Assembly: GCA_016508695.1 (NCBI GenBank)
Contig: VNKQ01000005.1
Span: forward strand, 2,418,001-2,482,000
Direction of reading: 5' to 3'
Length of the DNA stretch: 64,000 nucleotides
Origin: Hyphodiscus hymeniophilus
Lineage: Eukaryota > Ascomycota > Leotiomycetes > Helotiales > Hyphodiscaceae
Below the pieces are notes generated by a model. That model ran no database searches and was not told where the DNA came from. It saw nothing but the letters and a program-made list of their open reading frames with translations. Made by a program: the position numbers and the translations under genes. Positions 1-11,384 of this stretch are shown piece after piece; position 1 is the stretch's first letter; each line of letters begins with the position of its first letter.

Positions 1-37
1 AAGTCTGCTATTGAAAGGGATTTTAAGAGGGGATATT

Positions 38-229
38 CTATTGATACCCCGATCGGGGGTGGTAAGCGAGGGGTTCTACTGACGCCCCACCAAAATGGAA
101 ATGTTCAGCCTTTGACGGAAAAAAGTACGGAATGAGCGCAAAACTAATCACAAACAACCCTATCAGATGAACCCAGTTGAATCCAAAGAGAGGTTTCAGA
201 GACGGGTACGCTGCGGGGCTTAGTTCCAT
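38..229 (-). CDS. possible small membrane protein (63 aa), weak
   Basis: An open frame whose first true ATG is at 229 encodes 63 residues. It has one hydrophobic stretch (about residues 20-40) that could span a membrane, followed by a His/Phe-rich tail. The frame stays open upstream of the ATG to about 304 without another ATG, so this could also be the last exon of a larger gene. I do not recognise the family. Composition is protein-like but there is no motif. Confidence 0.22.
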   Translation of the reverse strand: MELSPAAYPSLKPLFGFNWVHLIGLFVISFALIPYFFPSKAEHFHFGGASVEPLAYHPRSGYQ

Positions 230-1077
230 GTTAACTCCATAGACATAGCAAAGGTAGAATGCAAAAATTCGAGTCTCGCCACCATTCAAAATAGTGGGAC
301 ACAATTAGTATAAGTTGAATACACATGATCTATGGCTAACAGCCGATGACGCCGTGTGGAAAATCGAAGTCCCGTAGATACAGATTACAGGTAGTAGCTG
401 CAGGCATTGTTACGCTTCGATAGTTATTCGATTCTGCGGTCCACGAAGCTAAACATTTGGAAGCAAGTAACAGGACAGTCCAAGCTTATTTGACCTCAAC
501 TTGGTCTTGCTGGGTGATGGGGAAGTAAGATTTGCCCATTATGAGAAGAGCCAGGCTGAAAAGAACGAGGATGTCCCATTACCCAACCATTCGTATTGCC
601 CCGCCATGCACTTTGGCAACAGCTACTTCACAGAAGCAGGGTGTCTTAATGAACCGAGACTTCAAAGAAAGTTTGGCTAGAGACTTAAACCAATTACATC
701 CGAAGCCTGAGAACTGGATATCAAAGCTTTTGAGATAGCTCATGTGCGGCGTCCGGTGCTCATGCTCATTACTCACTTAAAAGCTCAATTGAGCAGCTCG
801 GCGATTCGCACAACATACAAAGAACCCGTCCAGGACTGCCTAGTAGGGGTGTTAACAGAGGCATGGTGATGGATATCACGATGTTGTTCTCCAGTCCGTC
901 CGTCGTTGAAGACGCTCGCTTCCGACCTGCCGTTGCTGCCGAGCCCTTAGGCCGATGCGGCCTTCCCAAAGAGGAAAGGCGTCTCAATGGCCAGACGTAC
1001 GGGAAGATACGGAATTTTTGCAGCAACTTCGTTCATACAGCTATTTACACCTACGAATCCCTCACAAATTGCACAAG
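230..1077. other. gene-free stretch before idh1
   Basis: About 850 bp with only short overlapping open frames on both strands and no recognisable domain. It should hold the promoter and leader of the idh1 gene that starts at 1078. Confidence 0.4.
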
Positions 1078-2400
1078 ATGCTGATGCGTAACTCCGTCAG
1101 GTCGGCGCAGGTATGTTTCTGAGCTTAAGGTCTCCCAATGGCTTCGCGCTGTCCAAATTGCTAACCCCAATCTGTTATCAGAGCCTTCTGCGAACCGCCC
1201 AGGCTCCATCACGCTCCTTTGCTACCGTGCAAGCAGTACGTTCCACGAAATGCGACTACTCTCTCTGAGTCTCTGAGACGATTTCTGACCTTCGATAGGA
1301 CATCTTCAAGCCCACGAAGTATGGAGGGAAATACACTGTGACACTCATTCCTGGAGATGGTATCGGAGCTGAGGTCGCAGAATCTGTCAAGACGATATTC
1401 AAGGCCGATAACGTGCCAGTCGAGTGGGAACAGGTTGATGTATCCGGTGTCGAGTCTGGTGACAAGCACTCGGAGGAGCTTTTCCGGGAATCGATTGCGT
1501 CGTTGAAGAGAAACAAACTTGGATTGAAGGGAATTTTACACACACCCGTCGAGCGATCTGGCCATCAGTCTTTCAACGTTGCTCTACGACAAGAACTTGA
1601 CATCTACGCTTCTATTGTTCTCATCAAGAACATCCCTGGTTACAAGACCCGCCACGACAATGTCGACCTATGCATCATTCGCGAGAATACCGAAGGAGAG
1701 TACTCTGGCCTCGAGCATCAATCCGTTCCAGGTGTTGTGGAATCACTCAAGATCATTACCCGTGCTAAATCTGAGCGTATTGCGAAATTTGCTTTCAGCT
1801 TCGCCCTCGCAAATAACCGCAAGAAGGTTACTTGTATCCATAAGGCGAACATCATGAAGCTCGCAGATGGTCTCTTCCGCAATACCTTCAATGCAGTAGC
1901 CAAAGACTACCCCACACTCGAGACAAATGACATGATCGTGGATAATGCTTCTATGCAATGTGTTTCGCGGCCGCAGCAATTTGACGTCATGGTTATGCCT
2001 AACCTGTACGGAGGAATCTTGTCTAACGTCGGAGCTGCCCTTGTTGGAGGACCAGGAATTGTTCCAGGTTGCAACATGGGCCGCGAGGTTGCTGTTTTCG
2101 AGCCTGGTTGCCGTCACGTCGGTCTTGATATCAAGGGCAAGGACCAAGCTAACCCAACTGCAATGCTTCTCTCTGGATCTATGCTCCTGAGACATCTTGG
2201 TCTTGATGAGCATGCCAACCGCATCTCCAAGGCTGTGTACGATGTCATTTCTGAGGGGTGAGTTCAATATGCATTGAGACCTTTTACTCATTTAATGCTA
2301 ATTGATTCGTAGTGTCACACGAACCCGGGATATGGGCGGACAAAGTAGTACACACGAGTTCACCAGAGCTGTATTGGACAAGATGGAGTTGGCAGGATAG
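1078..2400 (+). CDS. idh1: NAD-dependent isocitrate dehydrogenase subunit 1, mitochondrial
   Basis: Regulatory subunit of the octameric mitochondrial NAD+-isocitrate dehydrogenase of the TCA cycle. The best model has four exons: 1078-1110, 1182-1235, 1299-2257, 2313-2400 (377 aa). The N-terminus is rich in Arg/Ser/Ala and acidic-free up to RSFATVQ, as expected for a mitochondrial presequence. The mature part has the family signatures LIPGDGIG, PVERSGHQSFNVALRQELD, RENTEGEYSGLEH and HKANIMKLADG, and a long GPGIVPG..GREVAVFEPG..RHVGLDIKG segment. It matches the fungal IDH1 (not IDH2) pattern as I recall it. The last intron has a gctaat branch site. The last exon restores the conserved C-terminus (TRDMGGQSSTHEF), which a continuous reading would miss because TGA lies 1 nt after the donor GT. 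Confidence 0.95.
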
Positions 2401-3435
2401 GAGGTGTATAGAGATGATTAGGTGTACTTTACTATGCATAGCAATTTTATTATCCAACTGTGTTGCGTTTCCACTCGGACCTTCACCGGCCGCAACGCGT
2501 CTCCTATCCACAGGCGAGGATCACTTTTGGCGTTCATTTGCTGATCCCGAACTTTTAAAAACTTGCAAGTAGCGAGAAAAAGAACTTTCGTTCCACTGTC
2601 CCACTGACATCACGATGGCCAAACGAAGTCTTGACTGAGAGCCTGGGCCAAAATGAGGGTGTCACGTGCACATAACGTCACCAAGCAAACTGGGTGGAGC
2701 GCATGAATGAGGTCTTCTCCTTTGCTACGTTCCTCTTTTTCTCATACCTATATATATATATACATATATATCAACTTTCTATTCACGCTATTTCCTTATC
2801 TAATCGAGGAGTCGACGGGCACTTGTTTTCCCAAAAGACGGTTCTTCCTCGTTACCGCATGCTTTGGACTGACCCCATTACAATGTGGCCAGCAGCAGCA
2901 CTTGGAAAAATATGAAGTTATGCTACCTATTGTCTATTGAAGCAGCATTTACATACAAGCAAAACCAACTGCCGATTCTGCAGACATGTCTCTGAATTTG
3001 CCCTACTTCAGCAGCGAGACATCAACGCAGAAACTAAAGACATTACTGCGGCACATACACTTTTTGCTCGATATCACTAAGAGAATATCGTTTGACTCGG
3101 ACGGGCTTACAATATGTTACCTTTTTGATGGGGTTTCGACTGGTGGAAACATAAGAGAAGTTCTCATCTGACAGAAATATTACGGATATCAAAATTCATT
3201 GGCAGGCTCATGTGAAAAGAGAATCAGAGTTTAACTCCGCTAGGATTTTATCGTGATGCCGTCTGAAGGAAGACGGCTGCAAGACGGAGCACTCCTAGTG
3301 CGAGATCCCCCAAATAGACGTTTCTACCAAATCCATCGATCACAATCCGCACAGAACCAAATCGTCCAAAGCTCATAGCCCTTCACAACCACAACCATTT
3401 ATGTCTGAGTGTGTTTATAGTCCACAGATCGTCGC
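2401..3435. other. intergenic region with AT-rich TA repeat
   Basis: About 1 kb without a supportable gene. It contains a (TA)n-like run around 2748-2770. Short open frames here overlap on several strands and show no motif. Confidence 0.4.
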
Positions 3436-3684
3436 TCATGGCGTAGGGGCGACAAGGGCAACCGCAGCACAAGCTGCAGAGCACGCTCCGAACGCCACAT
3501 TGCATCCGATGATTGTTGCCGGAGCAGTAACGCCCAAGGTCGCGCCCCATGTAGCACCGCCAGCTGTATAGCAGGCCATCGCAACGCCGGCACAGCCCTT
3601 TTGGCAGACCGCATAGGCAAGAGGGCCAGCAACAGCAGGAGCCGCGGTCGAAGCAACGGCGATGAAGAGAAGAGATAAGCGCAT
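3436..3684 (-). CDS. small secreted cysteine-rich protein (82 aa)
   Basis: A single-exon gene. The frame extends upstream, but the ATG at 3684 places a clean secretion signal at the N-terminus: Arg-Leu start, a hydrophobic core to about residue 16, and an A-V-A-G cleavage-like site near residue 20. The mature part is about 62 residues, Ala/Gly-rich, with six cysteines (C27, C31, C38, C61, C68, C72) in a CxxxC..C..C..CxxxC layout. The pattern GPLAYAxCQxGCA..ACY..CNxAFGxC resembles a widespread fungal family often annotated as zygote-specific protein. Its function is unknown. Small secreted Cys-rich proteins can be effectors or surface proteins, but nothing here decides that. The upstream frame (to 3855) is probably 5' leader. 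Confidence 0.75.
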   Translation of the reverse strand: MRLSLLFIAVASTAAPAVAGPLAYAVCQKGCAGVAMACYTAGGATWGATLGVTAPATIIGCNVAFGACSAACAAVALVAPTP

Positions 3685-4011
3685 GGTGCACGAGAAGAGA
3701 TGGTTGGGTGTAGGTAATGATTCTGTGGAGATTTGGGGTTGTGTGGAGGCCGAATTCGTGGAACCTAAGCGTCGACAGAAGTTGAACCAGAGTGGTGTTT
3801 GAATATCGAGTAGGGGAGGAAGGCTGTATTTAAATTCGCTCTGCGTCTGCAACATTCCATTTCCTGAGGACTAGAGCAGCTTCTTGCATAAACGAGCCTT
3901 ACACAAACCTATAATTTAGGAAGAATAAAGATTCCACGGAAGCCTTTTGATATCATGCATTTACCCTTACCTTTACCAACGCCATGCAATGCAAACGCCT
4001 TCTACGCTTGT
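3685..4011. other. spacer between two minus-strand genes
   Basis: About 330 bp containing the leader and promoter of the small secreted protein gene and the 3' end of bud23. No other element seen. Confidence 0.4.
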
Positions 4012-4906
4012 CTAGAACGCAATATGTCGTTTTCTTCCCGTGTACTTCGAGTTGTGCTTCACAACCTTCCCTTTCCTCTCCATCTGCTCTTTCTTGCCCA
4101 AAATCCAAGCCTTACCGCCTTTCTTAGGATCTCTCCTCCCCTTCTCTTTGTGCTTCCTCCTCGCATCTAGGACATCCACACCGTCCATGCCCTTCACAAC
4201 TCCCGTAATATCTCCTCCAGAGCCTTCATCCGAGGACCCCCCAACAGTAAGCACAAGATACAACTTGGCATTCTTCGTTCCCGGATCATCTTCCAGAATA
4301 CCAGCTCCGAATCCAGCCTTGATAGCAGCACCACTGATCATAGTCCTCTGCTGCTCGTTTTTTGGATAGAATTGACAGACCGCCCTTCCCCCCCGCTTCA
4401 AACTCGCATACAGCCCATTAAAGAACCTCGACAGTCTTCCCGTACTTGAGACCTCACTGCTCTCGGCATTACACAACCACTGTATAGCGCTGATCGAGAT
4501 CGCTGCATCGAAACTTCCAGCTCGGAACGGAACTCCCTGTCCAATATCTGCTAGCATGAGGTCGCCTTCTACATCTCTCTGTAGTGCAATGTCTAACATG
4601 GACGCGGATATATCCATACCAACCCAGATGTGGGGGCCACCCTCTGAAGGGTCCATAGAGGAGAGAATCTCGCCGGAGAGGCCTGAACCACAGCCAATGT
4701 CGAGGATCATGGAGGGGCTCTCGAGATCGAGGAGTTCGAGAGCGCGATTGGTCATGGATGCTTGTATGTTTTGTATTCGGGAGGAGGTGGTATATTTGCG
4801 GGCTTCAGTATCATTGTAATGAAGATCAGGTGGGCTGTGTTTCCGTCAGTACTTGTCGCAAGGAGGGGTAGAAGGGAATTCACAGAGTATCTTCCGGGCG
4901 AGACAT
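4012..4906 (-). CDS. bud23: 18S rRNA (guanine-N7) methyltransferase
   Basis: SAM-dependent methyltransferase that modifies a guanine of 18S rRNA during 40S subunit maturation, acting with Trm112. Two exons, 4884-4906 (first) and 4012-4834, give 281 aa. Splicing is supported because exon 1 (MSRPEDTL) joins in frame to PPDLHYNDTEARKYTTSSRI, the typical Bud23 N-terminus. The SAM motif I is ILDIGCGSGLSGE. A later AISISAIQWLCN motif fits the catalytic segment. The C-terminus is the diagnostic basic tail (RRDPKKGGKAW..KKEQMERKG..KYTGRKR). It is divergent from SVP26 with 279 bp between start codons, so the two probably share a promoter region. Confidence 0.94.
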
Positions 4907-5185
4907 GGCTGTGAAAGGCTTCTGCCGCGGCAGATAGTTTCAAATTACTTCATGCGACGTGCCGACGATTTTGGTTGCATTAGAATAACGAGCAAGTCCT
5001 GCGGTTGATAGTATCGAATTACTTGAATGCAGTTTATCTTTTTCTTACCCCGGAAACCAGAAAAGTTGTGATGTGACTGCCGACAATTAGCCGATATTGA
5101 CACCTTCAATGACCCCCTTGTTAACAACTTACAACACAGCTCTTCCGGTCAAACATGCAAGTATCATAGCACGCTAATCGTCAAA

Positions 5186-5952
5186 ATGTGGATTCTACCA
5201 CTCGTAGGGTATATGGGCATGGGCCTTGGATTTGGCTTCCTTACCCTAGCTATAGGTACGTTTCATCAAAATCGTGTTTGGAGTCTACATTGAAGCTTAC
5301 CAGCTCCTTGAATAGCTTCTGGACTCTACTACCTCTCCGAACTGGTCGAAGAGCATACCGTGTTTGCCAAAAAGCTGCTCACACGCCTCATATACTTGGT
5401 AATCGGCCTCCAAGCTCTCCTCTGCCTCGTCGATGGCTTCCCCTTCAAACTCTCCATCCTCAGCATAGTCTCGCATGTAGTATATCTGGGGAACATGCGA
5501 CGCTTCCCGATTGTGAAACTTTCGGATCCTTTATTTGTGACTTCTTGCAGTATGTAGAACTCCAAACTTTTGCTGAAGAACGGTGCCGCTGACCCAAGTC
5601 AGTTCTCGTACTATTCAACCATTACGTATGGTTCAGCCATTTCTCAGGCGCAGCCATGGTCGCCCCAAAATCCATCTACGATAGGCCGGATATCCCTACC
5701 TTTACCGAAATAGCGTCTTATTTTGGACTTTGTGTCTGGCTGGTGCCTTTCTCGCTCTTCGTCTCACTTTCCGCAAGCGACAATGTGTTACCAACAATGG
5801 GCAGCGAGGAACCTAGTGGAATACCAGGGGCATCAGGTGGTGGGAAAAACAAGCGACAGGGTATGGCTAAGGTCATTGTAGACACTGTCCGGGACTGGAT
5901 TGGCGAATTGGGAAAACTTGCTGGATGGGGCCGGCCGGAAAGAGGGTTTTAA
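5186..5952 (+). CDS. svp26: SVP26/TEX261 family ER-Golgi membrane protein
   Basis: Small polytopic protein of the early secretory pathway. In yeast Svp26 is a COPII cargo adaptor for Golgi mannosyltransferases. Three exons, 5186-5255, 5316-5549 and 5603-5952, give 217 aa. The spliced protein shows the family landmarks in order: ASGLYYLSELVEEH, LCLVDGFPFKLSILSI, VLFNHYVWF, and SYFGLCVWLVPFSLFVSLSA followed by D-N-V-L-P-T. Four to five hydrophobic segments are visible. Each junction joins in frame; the second intron sits inside a Cys-Ile pair before VLFNHY. The C-terminus ends in a short basic tail. Confidence 0.93.
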
Positions 5953-6267
5953 TGTACAGCAGGGCATATTTGGCGTTGAAATTCGGGACTGGGAAGGAGG
6001 AGGTATATCGAAATATCAGGATTGGTCAGATTTGCACATCCTATGGACGCATGGAGTATTTGGAGGATTACATGCTTGATGTCTGTCTTGCATTGTCAAG
6101 TAAGCTCCCAGGGTATCTTGCCAACTCTATCTATCAACGCCGTGGTTGTGAATGATTAATGTGTGTGCATTTGGTGCAAAATATAGCAGGTTTGTATAGC
6201 AATGATTGTTCAGTGGCTGGTATTTCATCCGAATATTTTGGGATCACTGTATATCATCAGTGAGTAC

Positions 6268-6932
6268 TCAACACACCTTCCGTGCGTCAAGACTTACCAG
6301 GTCATTTCCAGGTTGCGAAGTACCAGTCTCCTGGATGTCCTCGATGCGACCTCCAAACATTGCACCCATTTCGTTGGAGATGTTGGCGCTGTGTTGCTCG
6401 ATTGATCTTATGCTGGCGATAATAAGAGATTCAAGCGACGAGCGTCGTTTGTTCAGAGCCTCAAGTCGATCCCACTGCGCCTTCTGGTATTTGGTACTAA
6501 GGGACACAGTTAGCAAGAGAGCGAATCTCGTGACTCTGGATGCGAGAGAAAGGGAAGTTATTGCAAAGGTAAGCAATAGGCAGAGAAAGGTAGAGCTTCT
6601 TTGAAGCTACACGGTATTGAGCGGTATCCAGACTTACACTCGATTCTTTCTGGACTCAAATAACGCGTTGATTCGGGTTGCAACATCCTTCGTCTTCTTC
6701 TCGTGCTCTGTCTCTATAACCTTTCGTTTGGCTTCACGGCGCTGCTTTCCCTACGATATTCTCTAAATCAGCAACAAGAAGAGACCAGAGGATTCTAAAG
6801 AGAATGTACAGCTAAAACCAAATCCTGCGCAGTCTTACACATGTCCACCGTGTTTTGACTTGGCTGGTCATTGTCTTCCTCGGATTCGCTGCGAGTCTCG
6901 ATTCCGATTTTCTTGATTGACTGACGTGACAT
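6268..6932 (-). CDS. hypothetical charged coiled-coil protein
   Basis: A three-exon model of 144 aa: 6841-6932, 6638-6751 and 6268-6496. The N-terminal half is acidic and Ser/Gln-rich. The rest is heptad-like and highly charged (EHEKKTKD.., RKNRVTKYQKAQWDRLEALNKRRSSLES), suggesting an alpha-helical coiled coil. I do not recognise the family. The first donor is a weak GTGTAAG and the 3' end is uncertain: a GTAAGT lies near 6281, so another short exon toward about 6245 is possible. It is divergent from PXR1 with 251 bp between starts. The charged helix pattern supports coding, but exon limits are tentative. Confidence 0.5.
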
Positions 6933-7183
6933 TATGATGGTGAGTTCTTCTGGAGTGTTTTAAATTATGTAAGGAAGGTCAATGGTCAAATATAATCTTC
7001 AGCATTTAGACACCTTTGTGGAGAAAGGCCTCCAATGCGTGGGAAGAAGCTGGAGGGGTTTGGCTTACCCGATGTAGACTAGTGCTGGAAAAAGGTGCTC
7101 CACCAAAATTTCGAACCTCCGCATTTTCTGATAACATCCACGAGTAACTTACATTGGCACTCTTTCTGCCACTATTCTTCAAG

Positions 7184-8465
7184 ATGGGACTCGCTGCACC
7201 CAAGAAGTAAGTATTCTTGTTCTCTGGCTCAGCCAATTAGTCTAACGAATCTCAAGCCGCATGAAACTCTCTCACGACCCAAACAATACAAAATGGACCT
7301 CCGATACCCAAAGCTTTGGGCACAAGATGATGGCAGCGCAGGGCTGGAAGCCTGGAGAGTATTTAGGAGCAAAAAATGCACCTCACGCCGAATTTCACAC
7401 CGCTGCGAACGCCTCACATATTCGGGTTATGATCAAAGACGATAATCTTGGGCTCGGAGCGAAGGTTGGCAGTGGGGTTGGCCACGGGGAATGTACGGGC
7501 CTGGACGCATTCAAGAATCTGCTTGGGAGGTTAAATGGGAAGGACGAGGATGAATTGGAGAAGGAGCAAAAGAGTAGGGAAGATTTGAAGAGGGCCATTT
7601 ATTCGGAGCAGCGGTGGGGAAGTATTCGGTTCGTGCAGGGAGGATTTTTGGTGGGTGATAAGATTCAAAACTTGATTGATGAAGAGACAGAGAGAGTACG
7701 GAAGCTTGCTGCTGGATCTGAAAGCGTCTCGAGCACTTCTCTGGAATCTGACTCAGAGTCGGAACCTGAGCCCGTGGTGGAGAACGCAAAGAAGTCGAAG
7801 AAGCGGAAATTGGAGGACCGAGAGGCCTCTGAAACTATCGTTCTCAAACCCAGGAGATCAAAGAAGCATAAGCCAGAGGCGCAGGAAGACGTGCCAGAAG
7901 TGTTTGCTGTCAAGACAAAAAAGTCGAAGAAGAAGCGGAAACCTGAGGCCTTGCCAGAAGATATGGAGGAAGTCATCATTAGTAGCCAAGATGTCAAATC
8001 TTCCAAGAAGAAGTCGAAACAGAGACGAGAAGAAGAAGCCTTGAGCCAGGAAGAATCGACGGAGACTAAGAAGCGCAAGAAGGAGAAGAGAGATAAAAAG
8101 GACAGAAAAAACAAGGAGGGGTCAAGATCGAGGGTGGATGCAGAACCTGTCGCCAAGGAATCAAAGAAAAAGTCTAAACGGGACAAGAAGAAAAGAGATT
8201 CCGAGTCTCTCTCCGAGGCCACCGAATCTGTAAAACCTACTACAAAAGAGCATACACCCTCGACTCCCCTCGAAATTGATTCCGGCCGCTCAACTCCTAT
8301 CATGATGCAAGGCAGGCATGCCGTACGAGCACGGAATATTGCACAGAAACGTTTAGCCAGCATGGATGTGGCATCTTTAAACCAGGTAAATCTGCGCCGC
8401 CACTCTTCAAATCGAGCAGATTTTTTAACCTTATGCAGATATTCATGATCAAATCACAGACATAG
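7184..8465 (+). CDS. pxr1: G-patch protein PXR1/GNO1, ribosome biogenesis
   Basis: Nucleolar G-patch cofactor (yeast Pxr1/Gno1) that stimulates the helicase Prp43 in pre-rRNA processing; the human homologue PINX1 also affects telomerase. Three exons, 7184-7206, 7257-8385 and 8439-8465, give 392 aa. The N-terminus (MGLAAPKN..KLSHDPNNTKW) and the G-patch (FGHKMMAAQGWKPGEYLGAK.., GLGAKVGSG) are canonical. A conserved block with RAIYSEQRWGSIRFVQGGFLVGDKI follows, then a long Lys/Glu/Ser-rich low-complexity region typical of the family. The last exon adds the conserved NQIFMIK-type end. A continuous reading would stop instead after a non-conserved extension at 8448. Confidence 0.95.
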
Positions 8466-8834
8466 ATTTTGGAACCAGAGAATTCAAGTTCTATTCCAGA
8501 ATTCATCTCTTCATGGCTGCGACATTTTTCGTAACCCAGAAGCAGTGTAATATATCAAGGACGCCAAGCCCCCAAGGTTGCTAAGCTGCAAGAGGAAGGC
8601 GCACAGCATCGTAGAAGTGTAGCTGGACACTTTGTAACAGCACCGCCCTTGTCAATCCGAAACACTGCCAGGTAGGTGAAACAACACGCAAAATACTCAC
8701 TGTAGAATTACAAGGATGATTCATTGTTATTACTATAGTGTTATTCCAATCTTTATCTTCATCCAGAGTTTAAAGTATTCCGATCTACCTCAGTTCTACC
8801 ATAGTACCAGAAAACGGAATTCATCCATATTACA
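8466..8834. other. spacer between pxr1 and the HET gene
   Basis: About 370 bp, AT-rich toward the 3' end. It is the presumed promoter of the HET gene; no other feature seen. Confidence 0.4.
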
Positions 8835-10727
8835 ATGTTATGTACCCGACTAGACTTTCTCGCTTATGAAATTCGACTCCTTAATATCTTGGATGCCCCT
8901 TACGACGAAAGCGTGCATTGCTCACTGGAAACGACCACGTTGGTAGACCCTGGAAGTTATCATGCCTTATCATACTGCTGGGGCGATGTACAGAACATGC
9001 AGAATATTACAGTTAACGATACTGTCGTTGAGGTCCGCCCCAATCTTGAGGCAGCCCTTCGGCAGCTACGATCACGTGGATATCTTCGTGTATGGATTGA
9101 TGCATTGTGTATCAATCAGGACGATATCGAAGAACGAGGTCTTCAGATTCGGAACATGAGACAGATTTATTCTCAAGCTATCCATGTCATCTCATGGCTT
9201 GGAGACGATCCGGACAATATTGCCAACGCTGTCAAGTATCTGTTCGAGAACGAAAGATACAAGTGGTTTCCTGGACGAAGGCGCACTGCTGTTGTTGGGT
9301 TTACATCCCACGCCAGAGGTGCAAAGACAGAAGAGCAAGGGGAATGGGACAGTCAGCGCTGGATGATCTTTCAATCCTTTTTTGGGCTGGATTATTGGAG
9401 ACGAGTATGGGTGATTCAGGAAATTGCTTCAAGCTCTCGGGTGGAAGTACTCATGGGTCGTATGTCAATGGACTGGCAATACATCACCGCCGCTGTTGAA
9501 TACTGGAAAGAACATTCAGACCAGGTTCCAAAAGCTTGTGCATCATATGAACACGCCGCCGAGCTTGACCATTTCCGAATGCGCTTCAACGATCGACGAC
9601 CAATAAGTCTTTTCGAGGCTATTCATTGGAGTCACTATGCGCTTGCCACCGACCAGCTAGATAGGATCTACGCACTTCTCGGTCTCACCTTTGACGGCCC
9701 CCGCCTTGTCCCAATTCCAAACTACAAGCGGACCATTGAACAGCTGCTCTGCGATTTAACCAGAGAATTACTTACTGTGGCAAAATCTGCAGAATCAACT
9801 TCGATGATCTTTCCCTATCATTCCGAACGAGGATCACCTTGGTTGGGTGCCAAGTCTTTACAGCTCTGGTCTGAGATTAACATGAATCTGGGATCTCCAT
9901 GCTGCTCTTTGAATCCCATGTTTTCTCCTGTCCCAATGAAGCGTTCTCCGAATGCGAAATCACTGCAGGCTGAAGGGATTCTACTAGGCCAAATATCCCA
10001 GATTAGCTCTCCTCTCCTCCGCCCCAAAGACGTGGCAAATAAGTCGAAATCGTTCGTGGACGACGCCGAAAGCCAGAATTTCGACGTCACGTCCAGCAAT
10101 CTCGACCTGTATCCTTCTGGAATACTAGCTGCCATTTTGCAGACTTTGTGTTTCGGTCAAGTTCCATCTAGCATTGACCCCCAAACTTGTCTCAACAATC
10201 TCTGGCGCCCCAAAGGTCGAAGAGAAGTCCCTAGATGGATAAATCTCGACTGGGACAACTTGTGGAACGACATAAATCGCTGGCTTCAGATGAACTCGTC
10301 ACTCAGGATCGGATCATCAACGTTACAGCAATGGGTACAGTCAGACTCCAAGATAAACCGTCTCAAGAATCTCCTGCACGCTTCGAATGAGTCATTTCCA
10401 AATGAAGCATTTGGGCGCTGTATAGAGATGATTACAAAGACCTTGAAAAGTCAGATGCGCCTCATCGTCACTCAGACAGGCCTCATCGGCATGGCTCCAC
10501 CTACAGCACACGTTGGCGACTGGGTATGGTATGTCAAAGGATTGGACATACCTGTCATTCTTCGAGCAAAGGAATTGACCATGAAAGGCGATATTCGAGA
10601 ACATGTTGTGATAGGTGGTGCATATGCTCATATGGATCAGAGACTCCCCGGAAGTGGTGGGTTTGGGGCTTGGGCTCAAAACTTTTTCATGAAGGCAGAA
10701 GGTTTCCAATCCATTGTCATAGCCTGA
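8835..10727 (+). CDS. HET-domain protein (heterokaryon-incompatibility type)
   Basis: An uninterrupted 630-aa frame with an N-terminal HET domain (PF06985 type). Its signatures are YHALSYCWGD (residues 42-51), a middle LRQLRSRGYLRVWIDALCINQDD segment (about 76-97), then RNMRQIYSQA and VISWLGDD. Later it has the WVIQEIA-like block and an ATDQLDRIYALLGL motif typical of the family. The C-terminal half is unassigned until a conserved-looking VGDWVWYVKGLDIPVILR end. HET domains trigger cell death on non-self recognition in a subset of cases; most paralogues have no known role. No STAND or NLR partner lies next to it. The frame is intact, so the gene is probably functional. Confidence 0.93.
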   Translation: MLCTRLDFLAYEIRLLNILDAPYDESVHCSLETTTLVDPGSYHALSYCWGDVQNMQNITVNDTVVEVRPNLEAALRQLRSRGYLRVWIDALCINQDDIEERGLQIRNMRQIYSQAIHVISWLGDDPDNIANAVKYLFENERYKWFPGRRRTAVVGFTSHARGAKTEEQGEWDSQRWMIFQSFFGLDYWRRVWVIQEIASSSRVEVLMGRMSMDWQYITAAVEYWKEHSDQVPKACASYEHAAELDHFRMRFNDRRPISLFEAIHWSHYALATDQLDRIYALLGLTFDGPRLVPIPNYKRTIEQLLCDLTRELLTVAKSAESTSMIFPYHSERGSPWLGAKSLQLWSEINMNLGSPCCSLNPMFSPVPMKRSPNAKSLQAEGILLGQISQISSPLLRPKDVANKSKSFVDDAESQNFDVTSSNLDLYPSGILAAILQTLCFGQVPSSIDPQTCLNNLWRPKGRREVPRWINLDWDNLWNDINRWLQMNSSLRIGSSTLQQWVQSDSKINRLKNLLHASNESFPNEAFGRCIEMITKTLKSQMRLIVTQTGLIGMAPPTAHVGDWVWYVKGLDIPVILRAKELTMKGDIREHVVIGGAYAHMDQRLPGSGGFGAWAQNFFMKAEGFQSIVIA

Positions 10728-11262
10728 GACTCCTCGCGTGAGTACAGAGGCCAAGCAGTGAAAGAATATGCCAACAGTAGTGCTTGGTTTTGAATCCTAC
10801 CTAGCTATAACTCTCCACTGAGATTATGAAAAACTGATATGAGACATCGTGCCATTTCAAATTCCAGGCCGACTTCGTCCTACTCAGTCGCTATCCAGGG
10901 AATACCAAATCGTGCCAAGCTAAAAATGATGGACACTGAAAATGCATGTGTCAACTGTCGAGAACTCATTAGACGATTAGTGACGAGCAAAATAAGGAGA
11001 GGAGTAAGGAGTTGAAGCCAAAAGATGGATCGAGGTGTCATGCAGGGTGCTCAAGGGATGCACACCTAATGATTGGTGTGCAGTCACGTCCAAGGGTCGT
11101 ACAGCAAGGTTGCATTTAGTAGCGTACTGCACTTGTCACTTGACTTCGTGACTGGTTCTCGTTGCACACTGCATATGCAAGATGCTCCCACCGCCGGAGG
11201 AAGCGCGTCGACGCGGCTATGTATTTCTTGACTACCCAGAAACCTTGAAGTCAGGGTGACCC
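10728..11262. other. intergenic region
   Basis: About 535 bp between the HET stop and a TATA box. No gene supported on either strand. Confidence 0.4.
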
Positions 11263-11270
11263 TATATAAA
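11263..11270 (+). promoter_or_regulatory. TATA box
   Basis: A TATATAAA sequence lies about 115 bp before the ATG at 11385 and is followed by a pyrimidine-rich leader with CAAGTCAATC and ACACACC-like start-site context. This arrangement suggests a real transcription start for the zinc-finger gene model that follows. Confidence 0.45.
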
Positions 11271-11384
11271 CGGGACTCCTTGTCCTTGATTCTCCTCATT
11301 TACATCTTATTACAAGTCAATCGATCGAACGCACACCATTTCCAAGTGAATCGCGATCCTCCCATTTCGTCCCAGATATAAATC

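Noticed and set aside
7665..8363. 232-codon minus-strand frame in pxr1
   Set aside because: Antisense shadow of the Lys/Glu/Ser repeat region; Phe/Leu/Ser-rich as expected for antisense of AAG/GAG codons.
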